DNA of 60,230 bases from Symbiodinium natans (lineage: Eukaryota; Sar; Dinophyceae; Suessiales; Symbiodiniaceae): NCBI GenBank assembly GCA_905221605.1, contig CAJNDS010000844.1, positions 1-60,230 of the forward strand, written 5' to 3'. The notes under the pieces are model-generated. The model had not been told where the DNA came from, did not search any database, and saw only the letters and a list, made by a program, of their open reading frames with translations. Shown in pieces: positions 41,536 to 50,010 of the stretch (positions are counted from its first letter, which is position 1; the number at the start of each line of letters is the position of its first letter). Made by a program: the position numbers and the translations under genes.

Positions 41536-44500
41536 GTCTCTGGGTGAAAGATCGGTGTTGGAAGAGGTGATTCCCGGCGCTGAAGAACATCTGGAAGAGG
41601 CCTTGGTTGCAGAAAGCCCCAATGTGGGTATGAATCCCAATAGGGATATGGTTAGCAATGCTGAAGCTGAAGGACGTGCTGTTTCTGTATCGCCAAAGCC
41701 TGGTGAGAAAAGGAACTGGGACGCGACTGGTGGTATAGATCGTGAAATGGAGGTGACTGTTTTACGAGTGTTGCACAAACACGGGTATCAGCCGTCGTCT
41801 TCGACTTCGGGTCGAATGGTAGACCAAGAGTCTCAGACCGATCTGATTGGAGAAGTGCTGCAAGCGGCCAGGAGGCCTCTGAACAAGATCAAAAGGGATC
41901 CATCTTCGAGTTCCCAAGGTGGTGGAAGCGGTCATGAACAGAAGGGTGCGGACAGCTTTGAAGCTGCACCTGCTGCTGGATACGCCATGGGGGAGGAGGA
42001 GATCCTACAGATGGAGGCTGAGAGGTTGCGACAGTTGTCCGAAGAAGAGGACGAGATGCGACAGGTCTCTGAAAGGGATGGTTTTCGGAAAGACGAGCAT
42101 CTGATCAAAGCGTGCGATGGGACAACGTGGGAATGGCACCTCCATGAAGATGGGAGACAATATTATTACTGCCTGGATACGCAGGAAAGCAAGTGGACAT
42201 TGCCGGTGGTAGGTGAAAAGATGAAGAGTGACGAGGTGGTTGGGTCTCCTTCGGGCAATGAGCTGGAAATGGAGGCGGCACTGGATTCTTCATCCTCTAC
42301 TCCGAAGACTGAGTCTACGAGGGCATTCCAGGGTAGTGTAAATAGTTTAGGTGAAAAAGATTTTTCCTCTACTATCAGGGATAGCGGTCCTAGGGCTGGT
42401 GGTGACGCCCCGACCTCGGGTTCTCCTGATGAGGAGGAGATTCCTGGAAACCGAACAGACATCGCTGGAGCTCAACATCTGGATCGGGAAGGAATGGGAG
42501 CACTTTCTGAGGGTGTGGCAGCGGTGGAATCGGTAGGTCCAGAAGAAAAGATTCCCAATGTGGAGATCGGAACTGTGTCGGCTGCAGAAGATCGAGTGGT
42601 GGATGTGGTACCTGTCGTTCGGGAATGTGGTCCTGGAGATTTGGAAGACGGAGGGAAAAGGTCGTGTGTTGCGACTGAGGAGGTCTCTTCGTTTGGTGCC
42701 AAGGTTCCTGCCATTCAAAGGGAAAAAGAAGCTTCTGGAATAGCTGGAGACACAGAAGATCTGAAAAATGAGGCCTGGAGCGCCAATGATGCGCGGGTCG
42801 ATGCGCCAGATATTACCTGGAGTGCGAAGGAAGCACGGGTTGAGGTGCATATGGCGTTACGTTCCACGGGCGACTGCAACAATGGGGCGCAGGTCTCCGC
42901 AGCAGCTGATGATGGAGGTTCACAGGTGGACGCACTGGTGCAACCTGAAGTTAGCAGCGAGGAACGAAATGACAAGGGCTACACCGGAGCCAATGAGGCA
43001 GCTGTGGTCAATGATGGTGGAAATTCTCCTTTGGAAGCCATGGAACCAAAGGATCCTGCGGTGGAAGAAAGCGTGCCTGCCGTGGATGATCGACTCAATT
43101 GCCCTGCAGTGGAGGAAGATTTGCCTGCTGCAGAAGGTGTGACAAAGGACTCCAATGATGGGTCCACTCCCATGAAGGGAGAAGTGTTGCCGTCTGGAAG
43201 TTCGCCGGAAGTCGACACCGAGCGAATTACAGCAGATGAGGCAAAGCCTTTGGCGGAGAAAAAGAGAGGTCCTGAAGTCCAGGAGCACAAAAAAGATGAG
43301 CTTGTGGGACTCGTGGAGCAGGACGAGCAGTGTGACCCAAAGGTGAAAACAAAGGATGCGCCAGGAGCCGATGATACAGAGGTGGTTTCTGAAGAGCACG
43401 CAAAGAAAGCGCCCCGAGCGGGAGCCTTGGAATCACCTGGGACACATTGCTATCAAGAGGGAGATGAGATCATGGGTCTAGTGCGCTGCATCAATGGGTA
43501 TGGAGCCTTTTCGGACCATGGTGATTTGAATGTATTGATTCCTGCAGAAGGGAACAATACGTGCCATTTCAGATTTGGTGATACTGTCAATGGAACAGTG
43601 AAACTAGTGGAAGATGATGGTACCATAATCTTGGACACCTTTCTGGTTTTGGAAGAGGACGTGGAGGACTCTTCCTCAACGCTGCGGAAGTGGAAACCCA
43701 GCGGCTGGAGTACGTGGTGGACGAATCCATGGTATGTTGGTCAGTGGTACCGAGATTCCAACGGTCAATGGGACTGGAAACAGGAGGAAGAGCAATCCGA
43801 TGAGGAGCTTGTGGTACAGGAGTTATCCTCTGAAGAACGAGAAGAAAGACAACTTTATGGAGAAAAGATCTACAAAGCTCTTCTGGAGAATGGAAACGAA
43901 GAGGAAGCCTATGTTGGCAAAATTACAGGGATGCTGTTGGGTCGCCCGATGGAAGATTTACAGGAGTGTGTTGCAGATCAGGCATTCCTCAATGCGGAAG
44001 CTCGGCGCGCGTATGGCATCTTGCAAAATGGTGGTTGGAAGCCTGATGGTACAGAAAGCACAGGCTTGGGGGAGTTAACCACTTTTTCCCGAAAACAGTA
44101 CCACAACGCGCTTTTCGAACTGGCATGCAAAAAAAGGAGATTTTCTCGACCAGTTGTGGGTGAAGCGGTGGCAACGGTGCTGAATCAAGGGGAAGATGAG
44201 TTTTGGAACGCGCTTTGGTTGGACACCAAGCTATTTTTGCAGGAGCTTGATGGTGCAGTGCAATCCATGAGCAAAAGGGAGAACAAGCCAATGGAAGCCT
44301 ACATGGACCCTGACCAGTACAAAAAGGCTTACATGATGAGCAAAAGGGAGAACAAGCCAATGGAAGCCTACATGGACCCTGACCAGTACAAAAAGGCTTA
44401 CATGACACCAAAGACTGTCTTGTCACCTGGTTACAGCAAGCTGTGCAAGTTCTTCAATCGGGGAAGGTGTCGCAATGGTGATGAGTGTTCCTATGAGCAT

Positions 44501-47380
44501 CGTCGTTATGGTGAAGGTTGGCCAGGAGGAGGGTCAACTGATCCAAAGAATAGCCAAGAAGCTGATGATGAGGATGGGAACATCGGTGACCCTCCCACAG
44601 AGGAAGGTACAGTGGATGAGGCACAGCAGGAGCGGGAGGATTTAGCCTTCCGGGCCAAGTACAATTTTGGCAAAGGTGCATCAAAGGGTGAGCCTACGTC
44701 GGGTGAGCCAAAAGGTCGGCTGTGTCTGTATTACAATCAAGGTGGTTGTAAATATGGGACTGCATGCAGGTACCTTCACAACGATGACATAGCATTGGAA
44801 GGGACTTGGGAGCCCGGCAAATCTTGGGACAATGCTTCCAGGAAGTCACTAAGGGACGCAGGGTTCCACAATTGCTGTTTCGATTATTACCTCCGAGGAC
44901 GTTGCCGGAAAGGGTTAAATTTCTGCAAGTACTCCCATGACGAGATGTCAGAGGAGCGGCTGTCGCTCCTGAAACACTTGGTACAGGTGGCCAATCAGGT
45001 CCGGTTTGAAAAAGAGAGAGGATGGGAGATTACGGATAGAAGCACGTTTCAGCCGCCTGCAAGTGGGGGAGCTGAATCTTCCTCATCCTCGGCACCGAAA
45101 GCACTGCAAATGACCAATGTGTCACAAAAAGATGGTGAAAAAGGTACTCTGGATGAAGCAGAAGCTGATGAACAAAAGAATTCAGTGGCTGCATCCACTG
45201 GTACTCAGCTTCAAAATCCGGAGGAGCCAATTGAAAATTGGATGGCTCGCAACGCACACCTGTGGGTGTATACCCCTCATGTAAGTGAGGTGATGATTAC
45301 GCTTGGTGTGACCAATGTGTCGGACTTGCAAGAGTTCATCTTTGTGGAAGATTTGGTTGACAAAGGGATCAACAAAGTGACCGCATGCAAAATTCTGCAA
45401 TTGGTGGGTGAGGTCCGATATCGACCGGGAGGACCGGAAAAGGCAGTTCCTTCTGATGCATCTGTACGGGTACAACAATCTTCTGGGAACAAAGGGACTG
45501 GAAGAGCGGCGGTGCGAACCCTCACTCAGGTGCGTGAAGCTGAAGACTCCGGTGCAAAAACTATGCCGAGAGGCTCCTATCGGGAGCTTTTTGATAAGGT
45601 CAGGTACCGTGATGGTTGGACGCTTGCGCAGAGGTCTCCGTTGTGCGTACAGAAGCTGCGGTTGGTGGGAGTTGGAATGCCGCCGGTGAATCCACCAACA
45701 AAAAAGTATCGGTCAAGATCAAACCCTGTGAGAAGGGGAAGGCCCTTGCTGGACAAAAAACAGGTGCGACAGGTGCCACGCTCTCGGTCACAACGACGAG
45801 TGCAACCGGCGGAAGTGGTGGAAAAGCCGAAGCCACTGGAACTGAAGCCTCGTGGTGGGTTGTCGTATCGGTTCAGCAGAGCGTGGGCAGATGTGGTGGA
45901 TGATGATGAACAGGCGGAGGCTTTGGTCTCGTATGCCGCTTCCTCAAGCGATTCAAGCGAAGAGGAGACCAATGCCGTACAACGCCTGAAGGAAATCTTT
46001 TTGCAAGAAAGGGATTCACAGAGAACTGCGAATCGTGGCAATGTTCCGCAAAGTGGTTCTTCAGGCTCCAATGACGGGCCGAAAAAATCGGTTCACCTTG
46101 GCGAAGGGCGCGACAAAGCGTCGCGGGGGGAGACCCGCCAAGAAGTGACTTCACAAGTTTTTTCGCTACCACAACCTTCTCGTCGAGCTGAACGGTCTCA
46201 AAAAAGAGCAAGGGATGGTTCAGTTATGGTTGGTTCGCTGGCGGTGGGCTCCACGGATGAGGTTTTACCTGGGCAAGGTGTTGCTGGACAGGTGAATGTC
46301 TCTGAAAGCGCTCAAGTTCTTCCTGGGCAAGAAGTGGCTGGACAGGAGACGGCGCCGGAAGGAGCAGTACAGATTTCTGGCGAGGAGACTGACCAAAAAG
46401 AAGGAGAAGGTGGGAGCAATGACCTCCGTGGTGATGATGCGAAGATGTTGGATGGTGGTCCGGTGAGGAGTGACCTTCAGCAATTGCTGGTTAAAGGCCT
46501 TCTGACTCGGATTTATTGGAAGGTTGCAGTTGGCAAGTTGCCGGTGGGGCAAAGAGACTGCCAAAAAGGGTCCAATAAGATGGATCGAAATTTGGTTATT
46601 AGCATGTCATCCGAGGGTGCAAGCGAACAGGATGAGAACCTGGCACTGGAGGACGATGCTGATCAGTCAATGGGTGACGGTGCGATGGTTGTTCTGGTGT
46701 ATGATCCAAGGACGCTGATTCAGTCGCCAACAACTGATTGGGTTATGCGTCGCGGTCTTACCGATCGTTCCGTCTGGCCAGCAATGGCGTACATGGCACA
46801 GAGGATATGTGCTGAAATGGTTCAAGTGGATGAAATGAATGCCCAGCTAGGGACTGGAGCACTCCTTTTTCAAAGGAGAGATCAAGGACATTATACTGAC
46901 CTGCATCATTCGTTCCATGAAAACCCGTGCTTGCCGGCGGTGGGGAATTATCCTCTTTCAGTGATGGGTGCCTTGTTGTCTCCTGGTCTGGAAGGGGAAT
47001 TCAAGAACACTGACAAGTTTGGAACTGCTATGGAGGCAATTGCCTATGATTGGAGCCGCAGTCCAGGCATGGAAGTTCATATTGAACTTATGGCGAGGGT
47101 AGCCAAAATGGTTCACCCATTCCTGAATCTGGGAGCCCAAGGGTCGGTGATGGTTTCGGAATTTCTCTGGCAGCGCGGGAGGGCTCGGTTGATGGAGTTC
47201 CTTCAAGCGGCGATTGTGCGGACCAATTGGAGGCTCTCTGGAGAAGGATGGACGACGATGCTGATGAAGAGGTGGATCCTTCGACAGCGGTGCTGGAAGT
47301 TTTTGGACCAGAGGGCGCGGTGCTTGATCAAGGGAACAATGAATCCCTTATTCCCATTGAAGATGCTGGAGGTGAGATAA
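41459..47380 (+). CDS. Large RNA-binding multidomain protein of the retroelement (WW, S1-like, three CCCH fingers, SAM-like)
   Basis: 1,973 codons from the ATG at 41459 (the frame is open slightly upstream, to a GTG at 41426, but the ATG is the first) to TAA at 47378. Visible parts: acidic, low-complexity N-terminal third; a WW domain at residues 222-250 (W224, YYY, W246, P249); an S1/OB-like segment at about 666-730 (GDEIMGLVRCINGYGAFSDH, LIPAEG, FGDTVNGTVKLVE); CCCH fingers at 996-1014, 1089-1107 and 1140-1160 (spacings 7-5-3, 7-5-3 and 8-6-3); a SAM-like helical segment at about 1270-1320 (DLQEFIFVEDLVDKGI); then an Arg/Ser-rich part and a C-terminal helical region. These domains bind RNA or proline-rich partners, so it may package the element's transcript like a Gag. 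This function is inferred. Reverse transcriptase, integrase and protease motifs were looked for and not seen. Coding character fades after about 47225, where the next frame takes over. Confidence 0.85.
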   Translation: MPSPKRWLQLASDGGQDGGAGNGAAESLGERSVLEEVIPGAEEHLEEALVAESPNVGMNPNRDMVSNAEAEGRAVSVSPKPGEKRNWDATGGIDREMEVTVLRVLHKHGYQPSSSTSGRMVDQESQTDLIGEVLQAARRPLNKIKRDPSSSSQGGGSGHEQKGADSFEAAPAAGYAMGEEEILQMEAERLRQLSEEEDEMRQVSERDGFRKDEHLIKACDGTTWEWHLHEDGRQYYYCLDTQESKWTLPVVGEKMKSDEVVGSPSGNELEMEAALDSSSSTPKTESTRAFQGSVNSLGEKDFSSTIRDSGPRAGGDAPTSGSPDEEEIPGNRTDIAGAQHLDREGMGALSEGVAAVESVGPEEKIPNVEIGTVSAAEDRVVDVVPVVRECGPGDLEDGGKRSCVATEEVSSFGAKVPAIQREKEASGIAGDTEDLKNEAWSANDARVDAPDITWSAKEARVEVHMALRSTGDCNNGAQVSAAADDGGSQVDALVQPEVSSEERNDKGYTGANEAAVVNDGGNSPLEAMEPKDPAVEESVPAVDDRLNCPAVEEDLPAAEGVTKDSNDGSTPMKGEVLPSGSSPEVDTERITADEAKPLAEKKRGPEVQEHKKDELVGLVEQDEQCDPKVKTKDAPGADDTEVVSEEHAKKAPRAGALESPGTHCYQEGDEIMGLVRCINGYGAFSDHGDLNVLIPAEGNNTCHFRFGDTVNGTVKLVEDDGTIILDTFLVLEEDVEDSSSTLRKWKPSGWSTWWTNPWYVGQWYRDSNGQWDWKQEEEQSDEELVVQELSSEEREERQLYGEKIYKALLENGNEEEAYVGKITGMLLGRPMEDLQECVADQAFLNAEARRAYGILQNGGWKPDGTESTGLGELTTFSRKQYHNALFELACKKRRFSRPVVGEAVATVLNQGEDEFWNALWLDTKLFLQELDGAVQSMSKRENKPMEAYMDPDQYKKAYMMSKRENKPMEAYMDPDQYKKAYMTPKTVLSPGYSKLCKFFNRGRCRNGDECSYEHRRYGEGWPGGGSTDPKNSQEADDEDGNIGDPPTEEGTVDEAQQEREDLAFRAKYNFGKGASKGEPTSGEPKGRLCLYYNQGGCKYGTACRYLHNDDIALEGTWEPGKSWDNASRKSLRDAGFHNCCFDYYLRGRCRKGLNFCKYSHDEMSEERLSLLKHLVQVANQVRFEKERGWEITDRSTFQPPASGGAESSSSSAPKALQMTNVSQKDGEKGTLDEAEADEQKNSVAASTGTQLQNPEEPIENWMARNAHLWVYTPHVSEVMITLGVTNVSDLQEFIFVEDLVDKGINKVTACKILQLVGEVRYRPGGPEKAVPSDASVRVQQSSGNKGTGRAAVRTLTQVREAEDSGAKTMPRGSYRELFDKVRYRDGWTLAQRSPLCVQKLRLVGVGMPPVNPPTKKYRSRSNPVRRGRPLLDKKQVRQVPRSRSQRRVQPAEVVEKPKPLELKPRGGLSYRFSRAWADVVDDDEQAEALVSYAASSSDSSEEETNAVQRLKEIFLQERDSQRTANRGNVPQSGSSGSNDGPKKSVHLGEGRDKASRGETRQEVTSQVFSLPQPSRRAERSQKRARDGSVMVGSLAVGSTDEVLPGQGVAGQVNVSESAQVLPGQEVAGQETAPEGAVQISGEETDQKEGEGGSNDLRGDDAKMLDGGPVRSDLQQLLVKGLLTRIYWKVAVGKLPVGQRDCQKGSNKMDRNLVISMSSEGASEQDENLALEDDADQSMGDGAMVVLVYDPRTLIQSPTTDWVMRRGLTDRSVWPAMAYMAQRICAEMVQVDEMNAQLGTGALLFQRRDQGHYTDLHHSFHENPCLPAVGNYPLSVMGALLSPGLEGEFKNTDKFGTAMEAIAYDWSRSPGMEVHIELMARVAKMVHPFLNLGAQGSVMVSEFLWQRGRARLMEFLQAAIVRTNWRLSGEGWTTMLMKRWILRQRCWKFLDQRARCLIKGTMNPLFPLKMLEVR
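44267..44404 (+). repeat. Exact 69 bp tandem duplication inside the large frame
   Basis: 44267-44335 and 44336-44404 are identical and encode two copies of a 23-residue unit beginning MSKRENKPMEAYMD. The duplication is in frame, lies just before the first CCCH finger, and must be very recent since no base differs. Confidence 0.95.
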
Positions 47381-48060
47381 GTGGTGACACTGGAGGGGAT
47401 GGCAAAGCGCCAGAAGTTTCTCCGGAAGAGGAGACATCCAGTGGGTCATCAAGACTGGCGGACACAAGGATTTTCTTGTGGTCAGTGTACTCCCGCGTGG
47501 CTTCGAATTTCTCTATGCAGGACCGCACTACTGGTAAGATCTTTGACAGCACAAAAGGGTATCCTGGTGAAGGACCAAACAATGATGACAATCCTTCCTC
47601 TAAGGGGAACTTACCCTGGATCTCAGAAGACTACCTCGACGAAGTGGTGTCAAAAAAGATGGAAAGGTCTTCAGATATGGATGGGTTTGTTCCGGGAAGT
47701 GAGGGACCATTGGAAAAGGTAGAGGTGGAGAATGTTACTGCCTCTAAAATTCTTATGGCTCTTTGGAAGAAGGGACATAGAGTTGGTTATAGGAGGTTGT
47801 GTCGTTTGAACGCATCTGGATGCAAGGTTGGAGCAATGAAACGTCCAATCAAAAGGGTGCAGAAGATTGGCACTAGAAAGGCCTTCATGAAGATGTTCAA
47901 TGTTTTTGGATCGTCTCAGCATGGCTCAGGAGTTGGCGGAAAACCGATCATGAAGGTGGTAGGACCAAGGCCAGGTTTTCCAGCTGTACTCCAGCACCAA
48001 ATACTGATAGCACGTCGGGTGAAGGGAGCAGTCCCCAGGTACATGGCAATGTTCATGTAG
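47086..48060 (+). CDS. Second retroelement frame, -1 relative to the first, unknown domain
   Basis: Open from 47086 (after a TGA at 47083) to TAG at 48058. It overlaps the end of the large frame by 292 bp and is offset by -1. Its first internal ATG is at 47248, but the protein upstream of it (for example GDCADQLEALWRR) already looks coding. It therefore more likely continues the first protein after a frame change near 47200-47250 than starts anew. The product is acidic and Ser/Gly-rich at first (DDDADEEVDPST), then has a basic, helical part (KILMALWKKGHRVGYRRLCR, MKRPIKRVQKIG). No known domain. It could result from programmed -1 frameshifting, a one-base deletion, or a sequencing indel. I saw no canonical slippery heptamer in the overlap. 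Confidence 0.6.
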   Translation, partial: TYGEGSQNGSPIPESGSPRVGDGFGISLAAREGSVDGVPSSGDCADQLEALWRRMDDDADEEVDPSTAVLEVFGPEGAVLDQGNNESLIPIEDAGGEISGDTGGDGKAPEVSPEEETSSGSSRLADTRIFLWSVYSRVASNFSMQDRTTGKIFDSTKGYPGEGPNNDDNPSSKGNLPWISEDYLDEVVSKKMERSSDMDGFVPGSEGPLEKVEVENVTASKILMALWKKGHRVGYRRLCRLNASGCKVGAMKRPIKRVQKIGTRKAFMKMFNVFGSSQHGSGVGGKPIMKVVGPRPGFPAVLQHQILIARRVKGAVPRYMAMFM

Positions 48061-49361
48061 AGCACAATCGCCCTATGGACCGGTATGAGGCAGAGCGCTT
48101 GGAGAAGAGGAAGAAGGGTTTCTGCTATTGGTTCGGCAAGGGGAAAGATCGCTGCAAATTCGGTGACGACTGCAAATTCATCCATTCCGAAGATGATGTG
48201 GTGCTACATTCATATTGGTGCAAATACTATGTGGCAGGGAGAGAATGTTTCGCTGGAAAGGATTGTGGGTTCTCGCATGATGCAACTGGTGTGAGGTGCG
48301 TCCAGTTTGCTCGGTCTGGGAAGTGTCGATTTGGTGACAGGTGTGTCTTCGAGCATGGTGTTCCGTTGGAAAAACAGAGGCCAAGGTCTCCAAGGACGCC
48401 CCCAAGGGATGGTCCAAGGAGAAAGTCTGGTGCAAATGGTGGAGAAAAGGAGATCTCTCCTGAACAGTTCGATGATGATGAGGAGGATTTTATGGTTTAT
48501 GACGAAGAGACCAAGATGACGGAACTGTTGATGGAGGCGATTTCATTTCTCTCCGGTGGCAAGCCAGATTTGGCTCGAGCAGAGGCGGACCCATTGTTCA
48601 AACTCCTGAAGTTCACTGGAGATGCTGACCAAATGGATCAAGTATGGGTTTCGTGGACCACTGAAATGTTGTCCGTGCTGGAACTTCTCGAAGTAGTGAA
48701 GTCGTATGAGGTTTCGCTCGCGGAGGTGGAAGAATGGGTCAATGACCTGAGGATATGGTATGAGCGAGCCAATTTGGGAGAGGAAAAGGATCCCAAAAGA
48801 GGTAAAAAGAGATCCCTAGAAAGGGAGTCCAGCAAGGATATTCCTGCCGAAAAAGGAGTGGTTGAGACTTCGGAGACGGAGGTTGCCGTTGAAGAAGAGA
48901 AGAAAAAGGTAAAAAAGAAGAGGAAAGCTGCAGCTATCGAAGATCCTTACACTCTCATGGTTCCAAAGCCGAAGAAGATGCCGACGATCATTGAGAAGGG
49001 TGGATCAACATCCAATGTGGTGGCTTCTGCAGTGGAAAAATCCTCGAAGACGCGCACAAAGTCAAATGTCGGTGGAAAGACAAAGAAGAGGGAGAAAAGT
49101 CAGAGTCCCAAAAAAGAAGAGGTGGTAATGGTTCAAGATCCTGAAGAAAAGGATCGTCCATCTGATGCGGATGCACCAGGGTCTGCCACTGCGAATGAAG
49201 AGCTGGGTCAATCTTGCCAGGCGATTGAGGACGCAAAGAGAGAAGGATTGGTATCCTCAATTCAAAGGGGCGTACAGGATCCTGTTCTTACAGTTTCGGA
49301 CCTGGAGTATATTCTGCTGCAACTTCACCTCAAGATTGCCAACAATCGGAAAAAGAAGTGA
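47877..49361 (+). CDS. Third retroelement frame: three tandem CCCH zinc fingers and a lysine-rich tail
   Basis: The ATG at 48075 gives 428 codons to TGA at 49359. The frame is open back to 47877 and the upstream part (CTPAPNTDSTSGEGSSPQ) looks coding, so it probably continues the second frame after another -1 change between 47880 and 48000. Numbered from the ATG, CCCH fingers occupy residues 17-37, 49-68 and 75-94 (spacings 9-5-3, 8-5-3 and 8-5-3), close together as in RNA-binding CCCH proteins. An acidic segment (DDDEEDF) and a helical region follow, then a long Lys/Glu-rich stretch with nuclear-localisation-like KKKVKKKRK, and the end LQLHLKIANNRKKK. The finger cysteines and histidines are all intact. 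Function is inferred to be RNA binding. Confidence 0.8.
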   Translation, partial: KGLHEDVQCFWIVSAWLRSWRKTDHEGGRTKARFSSCTPAPNTDSTSGEGSSPQVHGNVHVEHNRPMDRYEAERLEKRKKGFCYWFGKGKDRCKFGDDCKFIHSEDDVVLHSYWCKYYVAGRECFAGKDCGFSHDATGVRCVQFARSGKCRFGDRCVFEHGVPLEKQRPRSPRTPPRDGPRRKSGANGGEKEISPEQFDDDEEDFMVYDEETKMTELLMEAISFLSGGKPDLARAEADPLFKLLKFTGDADQMDQVWVSWTTEMLSVLELLEVVKSYEVSLAEVEEWVNDLRIWYERANLGEEKDPKRGKKRSLERESSKDIPAEKGVVETSETEVAVEEEKKKVKKKRKAAAIEDPYTLMVPKPKKMPTIIEKGGSTSNVVASAVEKSSKTRTKSNVGGKTKKREKSQSPKKEEVVMVQDPEEKDRPSDADAPGSATANEELGQSCQAIEDAKREGLVSSIQRGVQDPVLTVSDLEYILLQLHLKIANNRKKK

Positions 49362-49718
49362 TTGGATGGTATGGATGAAGGGATAGTTTTTCTCTTTCTG
49401 GAGACGGGTGCGCTGGAACAGCCAATGTGCTGACAATGTGGTGGTTACTATTAAGGGTATGGAAATCCCTGATAGTAGAAGTAAGTAGCTTTTCGCGTAG
49501 CGAAGACCACGGTTTGTGGTGAAGAAGGCCAAGGAGTCTTCAGTGATGAGAGGATCATGGTGAAAAAAGATTCTCTATGGGTAGTAGGTTAGCCAATGTG
49601 CTATAATTCCGTCCTGGAAGACGTTAAACCACAACTTGCATTTCAAGCAGCTGGCTGCTGCCTTAATGGCAGTTTTTGGCCAAAAGACCTGCATCTCCAA
49701 TGTGTCCTAGGAAATCCT
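49362..49718 (+). other. 3' untranslated part of the retroelement with hairpins
   Basis: About 360 bp without a frame. Hairpins: TACTATTAAGGG (49447) pairs with CCCTGATAGTA (49469), and TTCGC-GTA-GCGAA sits near 49492-49504. CCAATGTGCT occurs twice (about 49422 and 49592). TCCTAGGAAATCCTAGGA (49705-49722) is a repeated palindrome just before the polypurine tract. These could be packaging or 3' end signals, but this is not shown. Confidence 0.5.
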
Positions 49719-49731
49719 AGGACAGGGGGAG
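49719..49731 (+). promoter_or_regulatory. Polypurine tract
   Basis: AGGACAGGGGGAG, with AGGGGGAG purely purine at 49724-49731, ends exactly where the 3' LTR begins with TG. In LTR retroelements this tract primes plus-strand synthesis. Confidence 0.85.
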
Positions 49732-50010
49732 TGCGGAGCTGCAATTGGTATTGTAGAAAGGAGTTAGTGTTGGAAGTTGAAAGGGTTAATGAACCCGTAA
49801 ACTATGTTTGGCTCAAGGATGGCCAGCCCGTCCAAAGAAAAAAGTCCGTGTTTGGGAGTGAGGGTTGGGTTAGTGCCCCTCTACTTGTGTAAGGGTGCCC
49901 CTTCCTTGTTGCTCTTATCCGTGTTCTTGGTTGTTTCTTGGTTCGATCTGGGAAATATAAGTTCAGGGCGATTAGGGGAGTTGATTTCCTTCCTTGGTTG
50001 TCCCCCCGTA
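49732..50010 (+). mobile_element. 3' long terminal repeat
   Basis: 279 bp, identical to 41113-41391 except C instead of T at 49827. Its spliced-leader-like string is at 49795-49817. Directly followed by CCCTAAACCCTAATCCC, the resumed telomere-like array. Confidence 0.93.
49795..49817 (+). promoter_or_regulatory. Spliced-leader-like sequence in the 3' LTR
   Basis: Same string as at 41176-41198. Its presence here would put leader-like sequence near the 3' end of the element's RNA if transcription ends downstream of it within the LTR. Confidence 0.65.

Larger units (their letters stand above)
41113..50010 (+). mobile_element. Complete LTR retroelement with a large RNA-binding protein and no visible pol genes
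   Basis: An 8,898 bp unit bounded by 279 bp direct LTRs that differ at one base (T at 41208, C at 49827). CCCTA flanks it on both sides (41108-41112 and 50011-50015), and removing the element plus one CCCTA leaves an uninterrupted, in-phase CCCTAAA array. A primer-binding site adjoins the 5' LTR and a polypurine tract adjoins the 3' LTR, so the structure is that of a genuine LTR retrotransposon. Half-tRNA initiator-Met priming is characteristic of copia and relatives, which suggests Ty1/copia-type mobilisation. The interior has three consecutive coding frames (41459-47380, about 47086-48060, about 47877-49361). None contains a recognisable aspartic protease, integrase, reverse transcriptase or RNase H motif. 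I therefore call it non-autonomous. The near-identical LTRs indicate a young insertion. Confidence 0.88.

Noticed and set aside
45890-45925. VVDDDEQ in the large frame as a reverse transcriptase catalytic box
   Set aside because: The expected YxDD context, hydrophobic strands and other reverse transcriptase blocks are absent, and the surroundings are low-complexity acidic sequence.
46890-46935. HYTDLHHSFHENPC in the large frame as the HHCC zinc motif of an integrase
   Set aside because: The spacing does not fit H-x3/7-H-x23/32-C-x2-C and no DDE-type domain follows.
47901-47908. TGTTTTTG as a -1 slippery site between the second and third frames
   Set aside because: The codons in the zero frame do not fit the X-XXY-YYZ pattern, and no clear downstream pseudoknot was found by eye.
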